Shown here one piece after another: positions 1-5,950 of a stretch of DNA of 7,154 nucleotides. The translations under genes and the position numbers were made by a program. Each line of letters opens with the position of its first letter. Position 1 is the stretch's first letter. Under the pieces are notes generated by a model, which was not told the DNA's origin, did no database searches, and saw nothing but the letters and a program-made list of their open reading frames with translations. The stretch is from the NCBI GenBank assembly GCA_023433225.1, contig JAEZDQ010000216.1, positions 1-7,154 on the forward strand, in the 5' to 3' direction. The DNA is from Bacteroidota bacterium. Lineage in GTDB: Bacteria; Bacteroidota; Bacteroidia; Flavobacteriales; Weeksellaceae.

Positions 1-518
1 TTGGCAATATTGTTAATCAACTCCTGGATTAATACGGTTTTACCCACTCCCGCACCTCCGAACAATCCGATTTTACCTCCTTTTGCGTAAGGCTCAATCA
101 GGTCGATGACTTTGATACCGGTAAATAAAACTTCTGATGAAGTGGATAGGTCTTCGAATTTTGGAGCGGAACGGTGAATCGGCAAACCGTCAGTTTTGTC
201 GATGTTTCCCAAACCGTCAATGGCATCCCCAACCACATTAAATACACGCCCGTTGACTGCTTCACCGATTGGCATGGTGATGGCGCCGCCCATTTCGACC
301 ACTTCCTGGCCTCTTTGCAATCCATCGGTACTGTCCATCGCGATACAACGCACGGTATCTTCACCGATATGCTGCTCCACTTCCAGAATCAATGATTCTT
401 TTCCTTCTCGTGGGATGGCCAATGCGTCATAGATTTGGGGAAGACTTTCTGCGTTTTCAAACACAACGTCGATTACAGGTCCGATGATTTGTGCAATTTT
501 GCCTTTATGGTTTGCCAT
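1..518 (-). CDS. atpD: ATP synthase F1 subunit beta, N-terminal part (truncated by window edge)
   Basis: Catalytic beta subunit of the F1 sector of the membrane ATP synthase; it binds and converts ADP/ATP at the cytoplasmic alpha3beta3 head. Reading leftward from the ATG at 516-518 gives 172 codons before the window ends. The protein opens MANHKGKIAQIIGPVIDVVF, the usual beta-barrel start of AtpD, and reaches the P-loop GGAGVGKT at residues 154-161, preceded by the conserved GIKVIDLIEPYAKGGKIGLF segment type. Roughly the last 290 residues of a typical 460-plus residue AtpD lie outside the window. No Shine-Dalgarno motif precedes the start; a TATCTTTG box sits 32 nt upstream. In many Bacteroidota atpD and atpC form a unit separate from the other atp genes; whether atpC follows here cannot be seen. 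Family identity is essentially certain. Confidence 0.98.
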   Translation of the reverse strand, partial: MANHKGKIAQIIGPVIDVVFENAESLPQIYDALAIPREGKESLILEVEQHIGEDTVRCIAMDSTDGLQRGQEVVEMGGAITMPIGEAVNGRVFNVVGDAIDGLGNIDKTDGLPIHRSAPKFEDLSTSSEVLFTGIKVIDLIEPYAKGGKIGLFGGAGVGKTVLIQELINNIA

Positions 519-550
519 TATTGTAAGATTAAGTGTTTTTAAATTTGGCG

Positions 551-577
551 CAAAGATAAGTTAATCAACCGATTCAA
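551..577 (-). promoter_or_regulatory. Predicted Bacteroidota-type promoter of atpD
   Basis: Read on the minus strand, 558-551 is TATCTTTG, a full match to the Bacteroidota -7 consensus TAnnTTTG. A TTG at 577-575 could be the -33 element, with a 16-nt spacer, slightly shorter than the usual 17-23. Transcription would start near 545, giving a leader of roughly 25 nt. The -7 box is seen directly; the start site is inferred. Confidence 0.6.
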
Positions 578-634
578 GCCTCATGAATAATAAGATTTTT
601 ATCAGTATTTTCCATTTCGAATTCTTTTCAAAAA

Positions 635-665
635 TTGGATGGTAGTTCACAAGCACTTACCTTTG
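635..665 (+). promoter_or_regulatory. Predicted promoter of ribF, almost touching the start codon
   Basis: TTG at 635-637 and TACCTTTG at 658-665 match the Bacteroidota -33 and -7 elements with a 20-nt spacer, inside the accepted 17-23 range. Only six bases (666-671) separate the -7 box from the ATG at 672, so the transcript should begin at or within a few bases of that ATG. The placement also rules against the in-frame upstream ATG at 639 as the translation start. Confidence 0.65.
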
Positions 666-671
666 CCCACC

Positions 672-1598
672 ATGGATATTTTTCATTCGATAGCAACATT
701 CAAAAATAGTAAAAAACCGGTTCTGACGCTCGGCATGTTCGATGGGGTTCACATTGGCCATCAGGGAATTATCAAAAATTTGAATCAAATCGCGGGCGAG
801 ATCGGCGGAGAAAGTACGCTGCTGACGTTTGAGCCTCACCCCAGAGTCGTTTTGGGAAAAGAGGTGGATGATTTACAACTTTTGACCACCTTGGAAGAAA
901 AAATCGAATTATTGGAAAATGCCGGTCTGAAAAACCTTATCATCCATCCGTTTACAAAAGATTTCTCCCGGTTAGACGCAACAGAATTTGTATCGAAAAA
1001 ACTTTGCAATGAAATCGGTATCCATACTCTGGTCGTGGGCTATGACCATCATTTCGGGAAAAACCGTTCGGGGAATTTCCAACAACTTCAAACGCTTTCC
1101 GAAAGGCTGGGTTTCCACCTCATTCAAGTCGAAGAAGTGAAAAATGACGGCCTGCATATCAGTTCCACACAAATCAGAAATGCATTGTGGGCCGGAAATC
1201 CAAAATTCGCAAAAAAGGGCTTGGGACGGCATTATTCCTTGTCAGGCAAAGTGGTTCATGGCGATAAGCTTGGGCGAACGCTCGGTTTTCCGACTGCGAA
1301 CCTAGAATTGCCCCTATATAAACTCATTCCCAAAGACGGGGTTTATTTCGTGAAGGTTTACCTTAAAAATCAATCCTACAAGGGTTTGCTCAGTATCGGA
1401 ACACGGCCTACCGTAACGAAATCCGACGAAAAAAGGGCGGAGGTTTTTATTCTGGATTTTGACCAAGAAATTTACGGTGAGACATTGAAATTAGATTTGA
1501 TTGAATTCATCCGGGACGACCAAAAATTCGATTCCTTAGCTGGATTAATTGCGCAAATGAATCAAGATAAATTATTTGCGGAAAGTTATTCAATTTGA
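672..1598 (+). CDS. ribF: Bifunctional riboflavin kinase / FMN adenylyltransferase (FAD synthetase)
   Basis: Cytoplasmic enzyme that phosphorylates riboflavin to FMN and then adenylylates FMN to FAD. From the ATG at 672 the protein has 308 residues, the usual length. The N-terminal nucleotidyltransferase domain (about 1-180) shows GMFDGVHIGH at 21-30 with the HxGH motif, FEPHP at 53-57, VGYDHHFG at 122-129 and ISSTQIR at 163-169. The C-terminal kinase domain (about 185-305) shows the GKVVHGDKLGRTLGFPTANL segment at 192-211, IGTRPTV at 242-248, and AEVFILDFD at 256-264, whose Glu257 aligns by inference with the kinase's proposed catalytic base. A longer reading from ATG 639 would add 11 residues, but a TTG/TACCTTTG promoter lies inside that extension, so 672 is preferred. 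There is no FMN riboswitch upstream. It lies divergent from atpD and is followed 46 bases later by the DUF805 gene, which has its own possible -7 box. Confidence 0.96.
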   Translation: MDIFHSIATFKNSKKPVLTLGMFDGVHIGHQGIIKNLNQIAGEIGGESTLLTFEPHPRVVLGKEVDDLQLLTTLEEKIELLENAGLKNLIIHPFTKDFSRLDATEFVSKKLCNEIGIHTLVVGYDHHFGKNRSGNFQQLQTLSERLGFHLIQVEEVKNDGLHISSTQIRNALWAGNPKFAKKGLGRHYSLSGKVVHGDKLGRTLGFPTANLELPLYKLIPKDGVYFVKVYLKNQSYKGLLSIGTRPTVTKSDEKRAEVFILDFDQEIYGETLKLDLIEFIRDDQKFDSLAGLIAQMNQDKLFAESYSI

Positions 1599-1608
1599 TT
1601 TCAATTCT

Positions 1609-1616
1609 TATATTTG
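1609..1616 (+). promoter_or_regulatory. Possible -7 promoter box of the DUF805 gene
   Basis: TATATTTG at 1609-1616 fits the Bacteroidota -7 consensus and lies 28 nt before the ATG at 1645, just after the ribF stop. No TTG is found at 17-23 nt upstream, so the -33 element is missing or divergent. The DUF805 gene may therefore be partly read through from ribF. Confidence 0.4.
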
Positions 1617-1644
1617 GAATTATAAACAATAATCTATTAAACTT

Positions 1645-2079
1645 ATGACTATGATTGACTGGTACAAAAAAGTCGTTTTTGAAAATTATGCAAATTTTCG
1701 AGGAAGGGCAAGAAGGAGCGAATATTGGTATTTTACTTTGTGCAATGGTATTATTTCTTTGGTTCTCTATATTCCTTTTCTTGTATTCGGAGGTTTATCA
1801 CAAACCAATGAGCCCGGTACGTTTTTTTGGTTATTTTATGGAATCTTGATGCTTTATAGCTTTGCTGTTCTTATTCCAAGCTTAGCTGTTGCGGTACGTC
1901 GTTTACACGATATTGGGAAAAGCGGGTTGTATTATTTAGTAGGAATCATTCCAATTGTAGGCCCAATTCTTTTATTGGTTTGGTTTTTTACCGAAGGAGA
2001 AGGACGTACCAATCAATGGGGGCCAGATCCAAAAGATATTTTTGGGAACATCCACGAAATTGGTAGCTCGCAGGTTTAA
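1645..2079 (+). CDS. DUF805 family small inner-membrane protein
   Basis: A 144-residue integral membrane protein of the DUF805 (YhaH-like) family, whose biochemical role is not established. Family signatures are clear: NYANFRGRARRSEYW at 14-28, RRLHDIGKSG at 85-94 and the closing RTNQWGPDP at 121-129. Three hydrophobic segments are predicted at about 29-50, 59-80 and 95-116, with the charged Arg-rich loops consistent with a cytoplasmic N-terminus. Length is normal for the family. A second in-frame ATG at 1651 (third codon) would give MIDWYKKV, closer to how most family members begin; the sequence cannot decide between them. It lies between ribF and a lipoprotein gene on the same strand, 46 and 60 bases away, with no evident terminator in either gap. 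DUF805 proteins are scattered singly across genomes, so this neighbourhood says little about its job. Confidence 0.92.
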   Translation: MTMIDWYKKVVFENYANFRGRARRSEYWYFTLCNGIISLVLYIPFLVFGGLSQTNEPGTFFWLFYGILMLYSFAVLIPSLAVAVRRLHDIGKSGLYYLVGIIPIVGPILLLVWFFTEGEGRTNQWGPDPKDIFGNIHEIGSSQV

Positions 2080-2139
2080 AATAAAAATCAGACTTAAGTT
2101 GGTTTAACTTTTGTAATCCATAAATTATAAATTTCAACA

Positions 2140-2814
2140 ATGGATTTCAGGAAAATTACATCGACAGTTCTATTTGGTTTTTTAATTATCTCTTGTTCCG
2201 ACAAAAAAGAAGAAACTATCAACAGTAATCCATTGACAACCCATGATACTGGGGATGAGGAGGATGCTTTGGAGACAGTTAGTTTCGAAGAAAATGCCAC
2301 GATGAAAAATTGGCTGACCTTTTACCAAAAAGACAATCCGGAATTAGACATGGGTAGTTTTGAAATGCAGCAAACCGAAAAACTGGAAATGATGCAGGGA
2401 AGTGTGAAAGGAGTTTTTGACCCGGAATTTGACTCGGTTTACGAACCTTTTCTGGTCTACAATCCTTCCAAAACCATGTACATTGACCTTGATAGTTACC
2501 ATTGGTCTCCGGACAAAGACGGCAAGCCGATGTTTGAGGCGGATCAAGAGGTGAACTTGGTCAATTTAAAAGATAAAACCGTGCAAAGAATCGGTTTTTA
2601 CGGCCCTTCGCACCGAGCGGAAGATGCTTTTTGGATGACCGATTCCGTGTTTGTGATTTTGGAAAACAACGATGAACACCAAATGGGGTTTCAGTTGTAT
2701 AATCTGATGGAAAACACCGTTTCGAATTATAACACCACCCAAACCTTGAAATCGGTTTCAAATGCCTATTTTGAAACGAGGCTCAACCAAAAGGGTGTGG
2801 AGGTTTCTGATTGA
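2140..2814 (+). CDS. Predicted surface lipoprotein of unknown function
   Basis: A 224-residue protein that I cannot assign to a named family. It begins with a lipoprotein signal peptide: Lys/Arg near the N-terminus (residues 4-5), a hydrophobic stretch at 9-17, and a lipobox ending IIS-Cys19. The residues after the cysteine, SDKKEE, resemble the acidic lipoprotein export signal that sends Bacteroidota lipoproteins to the outer face of the outer membrane, so surface exposure is inferred. A polar, acidic linker (about 20-45) follows, then a compact globular part rich in beta-type segments, including MYIDLDSYHW at 113-122 and EDAFWMTDSVFVILEN at 161-176. No catalytic motif is visible. The pattern of a stated value, a DLDSY strand and an FW-DDSVFV strand recalls hypothetical lipoproteins seen in other flavobacteria (from memory, not searched). 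No clear promoter is present: AACTTTTG at 2106-2113 misses the -7 consensus at its first base. It converges with the protease gene, 30 bases away. Confidence 0.88.
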   Translation: MDFRKITSTVLFGFLIISCSDKKEETINSNPLTTHDTGDEEDALETVSFEENATMKNWLTFYQKDNPELDMGSFEMQQTEKLEMMQGSVKGVFDPEFDSVYEPFLVYNPSKTMYIDLDSYHWSPDKDGKPMFEADQEVNLVNLKDKTVQRIGFYGPSHRAEDAFWMTDSVFVILENNDEHQMGFQLYNLMENTVSNYNTTQTLKSVSNAYFETRLNQKGVEVSD

Positions 2815-2844
2815 ACAATCCCAATTTTATAGGAGTGCTTTAAT

Positions 2845-4431
2845 TTATTTTTTCAAAACTTTTTCAAACTGAACCCTTCCATTTTCCAATTCAATTTTCA
2901 GGAAATAAATGCCGTTAGGCAATCGGTTTAAATTGATATGATTCCCATTCAGGTTCTTTTGAATAATTTCCCCTTCGGCTGAAAAGAGTTGGACGGATTT
3001 GATTTCTTTTTCAGATTGAATCCTTATAAAATCCTTTGTGGGATTGGGGAAGATTGCAATTTCCTCTTTCCCGTCCACCTCAGAAACGGACAACATCAGG
3101 TTGTAGGCCTGTTCAAAATCCGGGATTCCAAATCCGATTTGATCGGTCGGATTGGTGAAATGGTCAGCCGAAGCTCTTACTTTTTGTCGCACGACAATTG
3201 GATGCACTTCGGGAAAGGCTTGGATAAAACAAGCCATTGCACCTGCCATAATCGGCGATGAAAAAGATGTTCCGCTCGCGGTATCGATATTTCCGCTTGG
3301 GCGTATAATATAGACTGCGGAGCCTCTCGCAGAAACATCGGGCTTGATGCGCCCATCAGAAGTCGGGCCGTAAGATGAAAAACCGGAAGAATTTCCCTCA
3401 CTGTTTACTGAACCAATCGTAAACACATCGACACCATCGGCCGGAGCGGTGATGTAATACCATTCGCTTCCGCCGGAATTCCCCGCGGAATTTACCACCA
3501 TCATTCCCTTTTCGGCAGCAATTTGGGCACCGCGGGTGATGAATGCGGTTTGTCCGTCCATGTGTTCATACGTATAATTGTACCGGGCATCATCGAATTC
3601 ATTGTATCCCAAAGAAGTATTCAGTACATCGACACCGATGCTGTCGGCTCTTTCGGCAGCGGCAATCCACCAGACTTCTTCTTGAGGAATCTCCTCTTCC
3701 GATTTTTCGGTGATGAAAAGGTAATAATCCGCATCAATTGCGGTTCCTACGTATTGGTTTTCAACATAACCACCCATCGTGGAAAGCACCATCGTTCCAT
3801 GGTTCCCGCGGGTGTAGAAAAATGAATCATCGTCCACAAAATTATATCCCCCTTGAATTTTTCCATTGTTTCTTAAATATGCAAAACCTTCTGCGGTATC
3901 TACGCCGGGAAAACCGGCATCCAATACTGCGATGGTAATTCCATCCCCGGTGAAGCCTAAATTATGTAGGTAATCCAAATTAAGTTGGGTGATTTGTTCC
4001 TCGGTTGTGCCATAGTTAAAATCTTCTTCTTCCACCGTGAATTTATCTTCCAATTGGACATTTAATTTGGGCGCACCGGGATTTTTGACAAATGTTTCCA
4101 CTTCTTGTACAAAGGATAGATTTTCCACTTGAGTGATTTGGTTTTCGCTTAATTCAGCAAAAATCCCATTGAACCATTTGGAAACCAAAACCGGTTGGAT
4201 CCCCAAATCCACTATTTGATTCACATAGCTTTGTTCTACGGGAACATCCTGGAGATTCAGTTCAATGTCGTATTTGACTCTTCGGTCCAAAGCTTTTTGA
4301 GAAAGCATTAAAGTCGGGTTGGCAAAGTAAGTATCGGCGGAAGGTTTGTCGGTGAATTTTATCAGCACAAATTCTTGGGCGGAAAGCACGGAAGCGGCCA
4401 GCACCAGCCAAAGCATAAATATTTTTTTCAT
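2845..4431 (-). CDS. Secreted subtilisin-family (S8) serine protease with T9SS sorting domain
   Basis: Predicted exported endopeptidase of 528 residues. A Sec signal peptide occupies 1-18 (MKKIF start, cleavage likely before Gln19). Residues about 20-115 look like an inhibitory propeptide, including LSQKALDRRVKYDI at 43-56 and a strand-rich KWFNGIFAELSENQI part at 85-99. The catalytic domain (about 140-445) carries Asp171 in AVLDAGFPG, His211 in RGNHGTMV, the oxyanion Asn318 in NSAGNSG and the nucleophile Ser389 in SGTSFSSP, so the triad is complete. The C-terminal part from about 457 (IAIFPNPTKDFIRI ... LPNGIYFLKI ... VLKK) is a type A Por/T9SS sorting domain, meaning export through the outer membrane and cleavage or anchoring at the surface. 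The Asp motif is DAG rather than the common DTG/DSG. Substrate is unknown. It lies downstream of gdhA on the same strand, but a strong terminator between them argues for separate transcription. No SD and no convincing promoter box was found upstream. Confidence 0.95.
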   Translation of the reverse strand: MKKIFMLWLVLAASVLSAQEFVLIKFTDKPSADTYFANPTLMLSQKALDRRVKYDIELNLQDVPVEQSYVNQIVDLGIQPVLVSKWFNGIFAELSENQITQVENLSFVQEVETFVKNPGAPKLNVQLEDKFTVEEEDFNYGTTEEQITQLNLDYLHNLGFTGDGITIAVLDAGFPGVDTAEGFAYLRNNGKIQGGYNFVDDDSFFYTRGNHGTMVLSTMGGYVENQYVGTAIDADYYLFITEKSEEEIPQEEVWWIAAAERADSIGVDVLNTSLGYNEFDDARYNYTYEHMDGQTAFITRGAQIAAEKGMMVVNSAGNSGGSEWYYITAPADGVDVFTIGSVNSEGNSSGFSSYGPTSDGRIKPDVSARGSAVYIIRPSGNIDTASGTSFSSPIMAGAMACFIQAFPEVHPIVVRQKVRASADHFTNPTDQIGFGIPDFEQAYNLMLSVSEVDGKEEIAIFPNPTKDFIRIQSEKEIKSVQLFSAEGEIIQKNLNGNHINLNRLPNGIYFLKIELENGRVQFEKVLKK

Positions 4432-4436
4432 GATGT

Positions 4437-4464
4437 GTTAATTATGAGTGTGCAAGTTAATTAT
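4437..4464. repeat. 9-bp direct repeat upstream of the protease gene
   Basis: GTTAATTAT occurs at 4437-4445 and again at 4456-4464, 19 bp apart, immediately upstream of the protease start codon at 4431. The spacing, close to two helical turns, would suit a regulator binding two sites on one DNA face. The region is AT-rich, so chance is a serious alternative. Confidence 0.3.
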
Positions 4465-4489
4465 ATTTCGATTTTAATTTCGTTAAAAA

Positions 4490-4516
4490 CAAAAAAATCC
4501 CGATTGATTCGGGATT
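4490..4516 (-). terminator. Rho-independent terminator of gdhA
   Basis: On the minus strand AATCCCGA and TCGGGATT form an 8-bp stem around a 5-nt ATCAA loop (stem arms 4516-4509 and 4503-4496), and the transcript then runs into seven T residues overlapping the stem base (4497-4491). It begins 23 nt beyond the gdhA stop codon. This is a standard intrinsic terminator and separates gdhA from the protease gene downstream. Confidence 0.9.
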
Positions 4517-4538
4517 CTCTAAGTTTATTTCCATTATT

Positions 4539-5879
4539 TTAAATTACTCCTTGAGCCAGCATGGCATCAGCGACTTTGACAAATCCGGCAATGTTTGCTC
4601 CTTTCACATAATCCACATATCCATCTTCATCTTTTCCGTAACGGACGCATGAGTCATGGATATCAGTCATGATTTTGATGAGGATTCGATCGACTTCTTC
4701 TGCTGACCATTCGATTCTCAATGAATTCTGGGACATTTCCAATCCTGACGTGGCTACGCCTCCGGCGTTGGAAGCTTTGCCCGGAGAAAATAAAATCTTA
4801 TTTTTATGGAACCACTCCATCGCTTCAGGTGTTGTGGGCATATTGGCGCCTTCCACGACGCAGAGGACCCCGTTTTCAACCAAGGTTTTCGCATCTTGTA
4901 AATTCAGTTCATTTTGGGTTGCACAAGGCATGGCAATGTCCACCTTTTGCATCCAAGGACTTTTTCCTTTGAAGAAAGGAACCCCGTATTTGTCTGCATA
5001 CGGTTTAACCACATCATTGTTGGTGGCTCTTAGTTCCAGCATATAATCAATTTTTTCACCGGAAATCCCGTCTTCGTCATATATATGGCCGTCCGGGCCG
5101 GAAAGCGTAACGACTTTCGCGCCGAGTTCACTTGCTTTGGTGACGGCTCCCCAAGCTACATTCCCGAAGCCTGAAACCGCAATTCTCTTTCCTTTTATTT
5201 CTTCGCCCTTCGTGGCCAACATTGCTTTGAGAAAATAAACCGCTCCATAGCCGGTGGCTTGCGGACGCAAAAGAGATCCTCCCCAAGACATTCCTTTTCC
5301 GGTAATTACGCCCGTAAATTCACTTTTCAGTTTTTTATACATCCCGAACATAAAGCCGATTTCCAACGCACCTACGCCAATGTCACCCGCCGGGACATCG
5401 GTGTTGGGCCCGATATGTCGATAGAGTTCTGTCATAAATGCGTGGCAAAACCGCATGATTTCTCTTTCCGATTTTCCTCGTGGATCGAAATCGGAACCTC
5501 CTTTTGCGCCACCCATAGGAAGGGTTGTCAACGCATTTTTAAAAGTCTGTTCAAAAGCTAGGAATTTTAGGATACTTAAATTAACGCTTGGATGAAAACG
5601 CAATCCGCCTTTGAAAGGGCCGATTGCCGAGTTCATTTGGATTCTATATCCTCGGTTTACCTGAATTTCTCCACTGTCGTCCACCCAAGCAACCCGGAAT
5701 GAGATTGTCCTTTCGGGTTCGGTCATTCTCAGCAAAAGGTTTTTGCCGTAGTAAATATCTCTTTCTACAATATAAGGAAGGATGGTTTCGGCAACTTCCC
5801 TCACGGCTTGTAAAAATTCCGGCTCGTGTGGGTTTCTTCTTTCCACTTCTGCCATAAAATCATGAATGATTTTCTCCAT
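4539..5879 (-). CDS. gdhA: Hexameric glutamate dehydrogenase, probably NAD-preferring
   Basis: Cytoplasmic enzyme interconverting glutamate and 2-oxoglutarate plus ammonia, linking carbon and nitrogen metabolism. At 446 residues it matches the small hexameric class (about 445-450). Substrate and catalytic residues are present: Lys90 in GPFKGGLRF, Lys114 in FEQTFKNAL, catalytic Lys126 in LPMGGAKGGSDFDP, and Asp166 in PAGDIGVG. The dinucleotide-binding fold has SGFGNVAWGA at 236-245. Genes like this are often labelled NADP-specific, but here Phe238, Pro262 and Asp263 (in TLSGPDG) coincide with the residues that fix NAD preference in the Clostridium symbiosum enzyme, whereas the NADP enzyme of E. 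coli has TASDSSG at that place. The start at 5879 follows an A-rich leader without SD; TAAATTTG lies 20 nt upstream. A terminator follows the stop. It sits 71 bases downstream of dprA on the same strand but seems to have its own promoter. Confidence 0.97.
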   Translation of the reverse strand: MEKIIHDFMAEVERRNPHEPEFLQAVREVAETILPYIVERDIYYGKNLLLRMTEPERTISFRVAWVDDSGEIQVNRGYRIQMNSAIGPFKGGLRFHPSVNLSILKFLAFEQTFKNALTTLPMGGAKGGSDFDPRGKSEREIMRFCHAFMTELYRHIGPNTDVPAGDIGVGALEIGFMFGMYKKLKSEFTGVITGKGMSWGGSLLRPQATGYGAVYFLKAMLATKGEEIKGKRIAVSGFGNVAWGAVTKASELGAKVVTLSGPDGHIYDEDGISGEKIDYMLELRATNNDVVKPYADKYGVPFFKGKSPWMQKVDIAMPCATQNELNLQDAKTLVENGVLCVVEGANMPTTPEAMEWFHKNKILFSPGKASNAGGVATSGLEMSQNSLRIEWSAEEVDRILIKIMTDIHDSCVRYGKDEDGYVDYVKGANIAGFVKVADAMLAQGVI

Positions 5880-5899
5880 CTTTTTTTGTTTGGTTTGGA

Positions 5900-5907
5900 C
5901 AAATTTA
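5900..5907 (-). promoter_or_regulatory. Possible -7 promoter box of gdhA
   Basis: On the minus strand 5907-5900 reads TAAATTTG, a full match to TAnnTTTG, 20 nt before the gdhA ATG and inside the dprA-gdhA gap. No TTG lies at the preferred distance upstream, so the promoter is incomplete or depends on an activator. The short predicted leader is A-rich (seven consecutive A at 5887-5881), which suits SD-independent initiation in this phylum. Confidence 0.45.
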
Positions 5908-5950
5908 TATTATTCAACTGAAAAATGAGGTAGTTTTTTTTATTGAAATT

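Noticed and set aside
174..432. Two overlapping plus-strand frames opposite atpD
   Set aside because: Both are explained by the codons of the highly conserved AtpD N-terminal region on the other strand.
639..671. In-frame N-terminal extension of ribF from ATG 639
   Set aside because: It overlaps a TTG/TACCTTTG promoter pair and adds residues absent from the normal RibF start; the ATG at 672 gives the standard protein.
519..671. FMN riboswitch or small RNA between atpD and ribF
   Set aside because: The conserved FMN aptamer segments are absent and the region is accounted for by two divergent promoters in AT-rich DNA.
2096..2113. Small inverted repeat AAGTT-GGTTT-AACTT followed by T residues, as a terminator after the DUF805 gene
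   Set aside because: The stem is only 5 bp with one G-C pair and the T run is short; it is more likely part of the lipoprotein gene's leader or chance in AT-rich DNA.
2815..2844. Shared bidirectional terminator between the converging lipoprotein and protease genes
   Set aside because: The 30-base gap has no inverted repeat that could form a stem.
3523..3825. Plus-strand open frame of 100 codons opposite the protease
   Set aside because: It lies across the catalytic-domain coding sequence and shows nothing beyond what the sense frame imposes.
4669..5046. Plus-strand open frame of 125 codons opposite gdhA
   Set aside because: It is entirely antisense to a well-conserved enzyme, has no recognisable domain and an amino-acid make-up typical of a shadow frame.
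5880..5950. dprA-gdhA operon
   Set aside because: The genes are unrelated in function, 71 bases apart, and a TAAATTTG box precedes gdhA; read-through cannot be excluded but is not supported.
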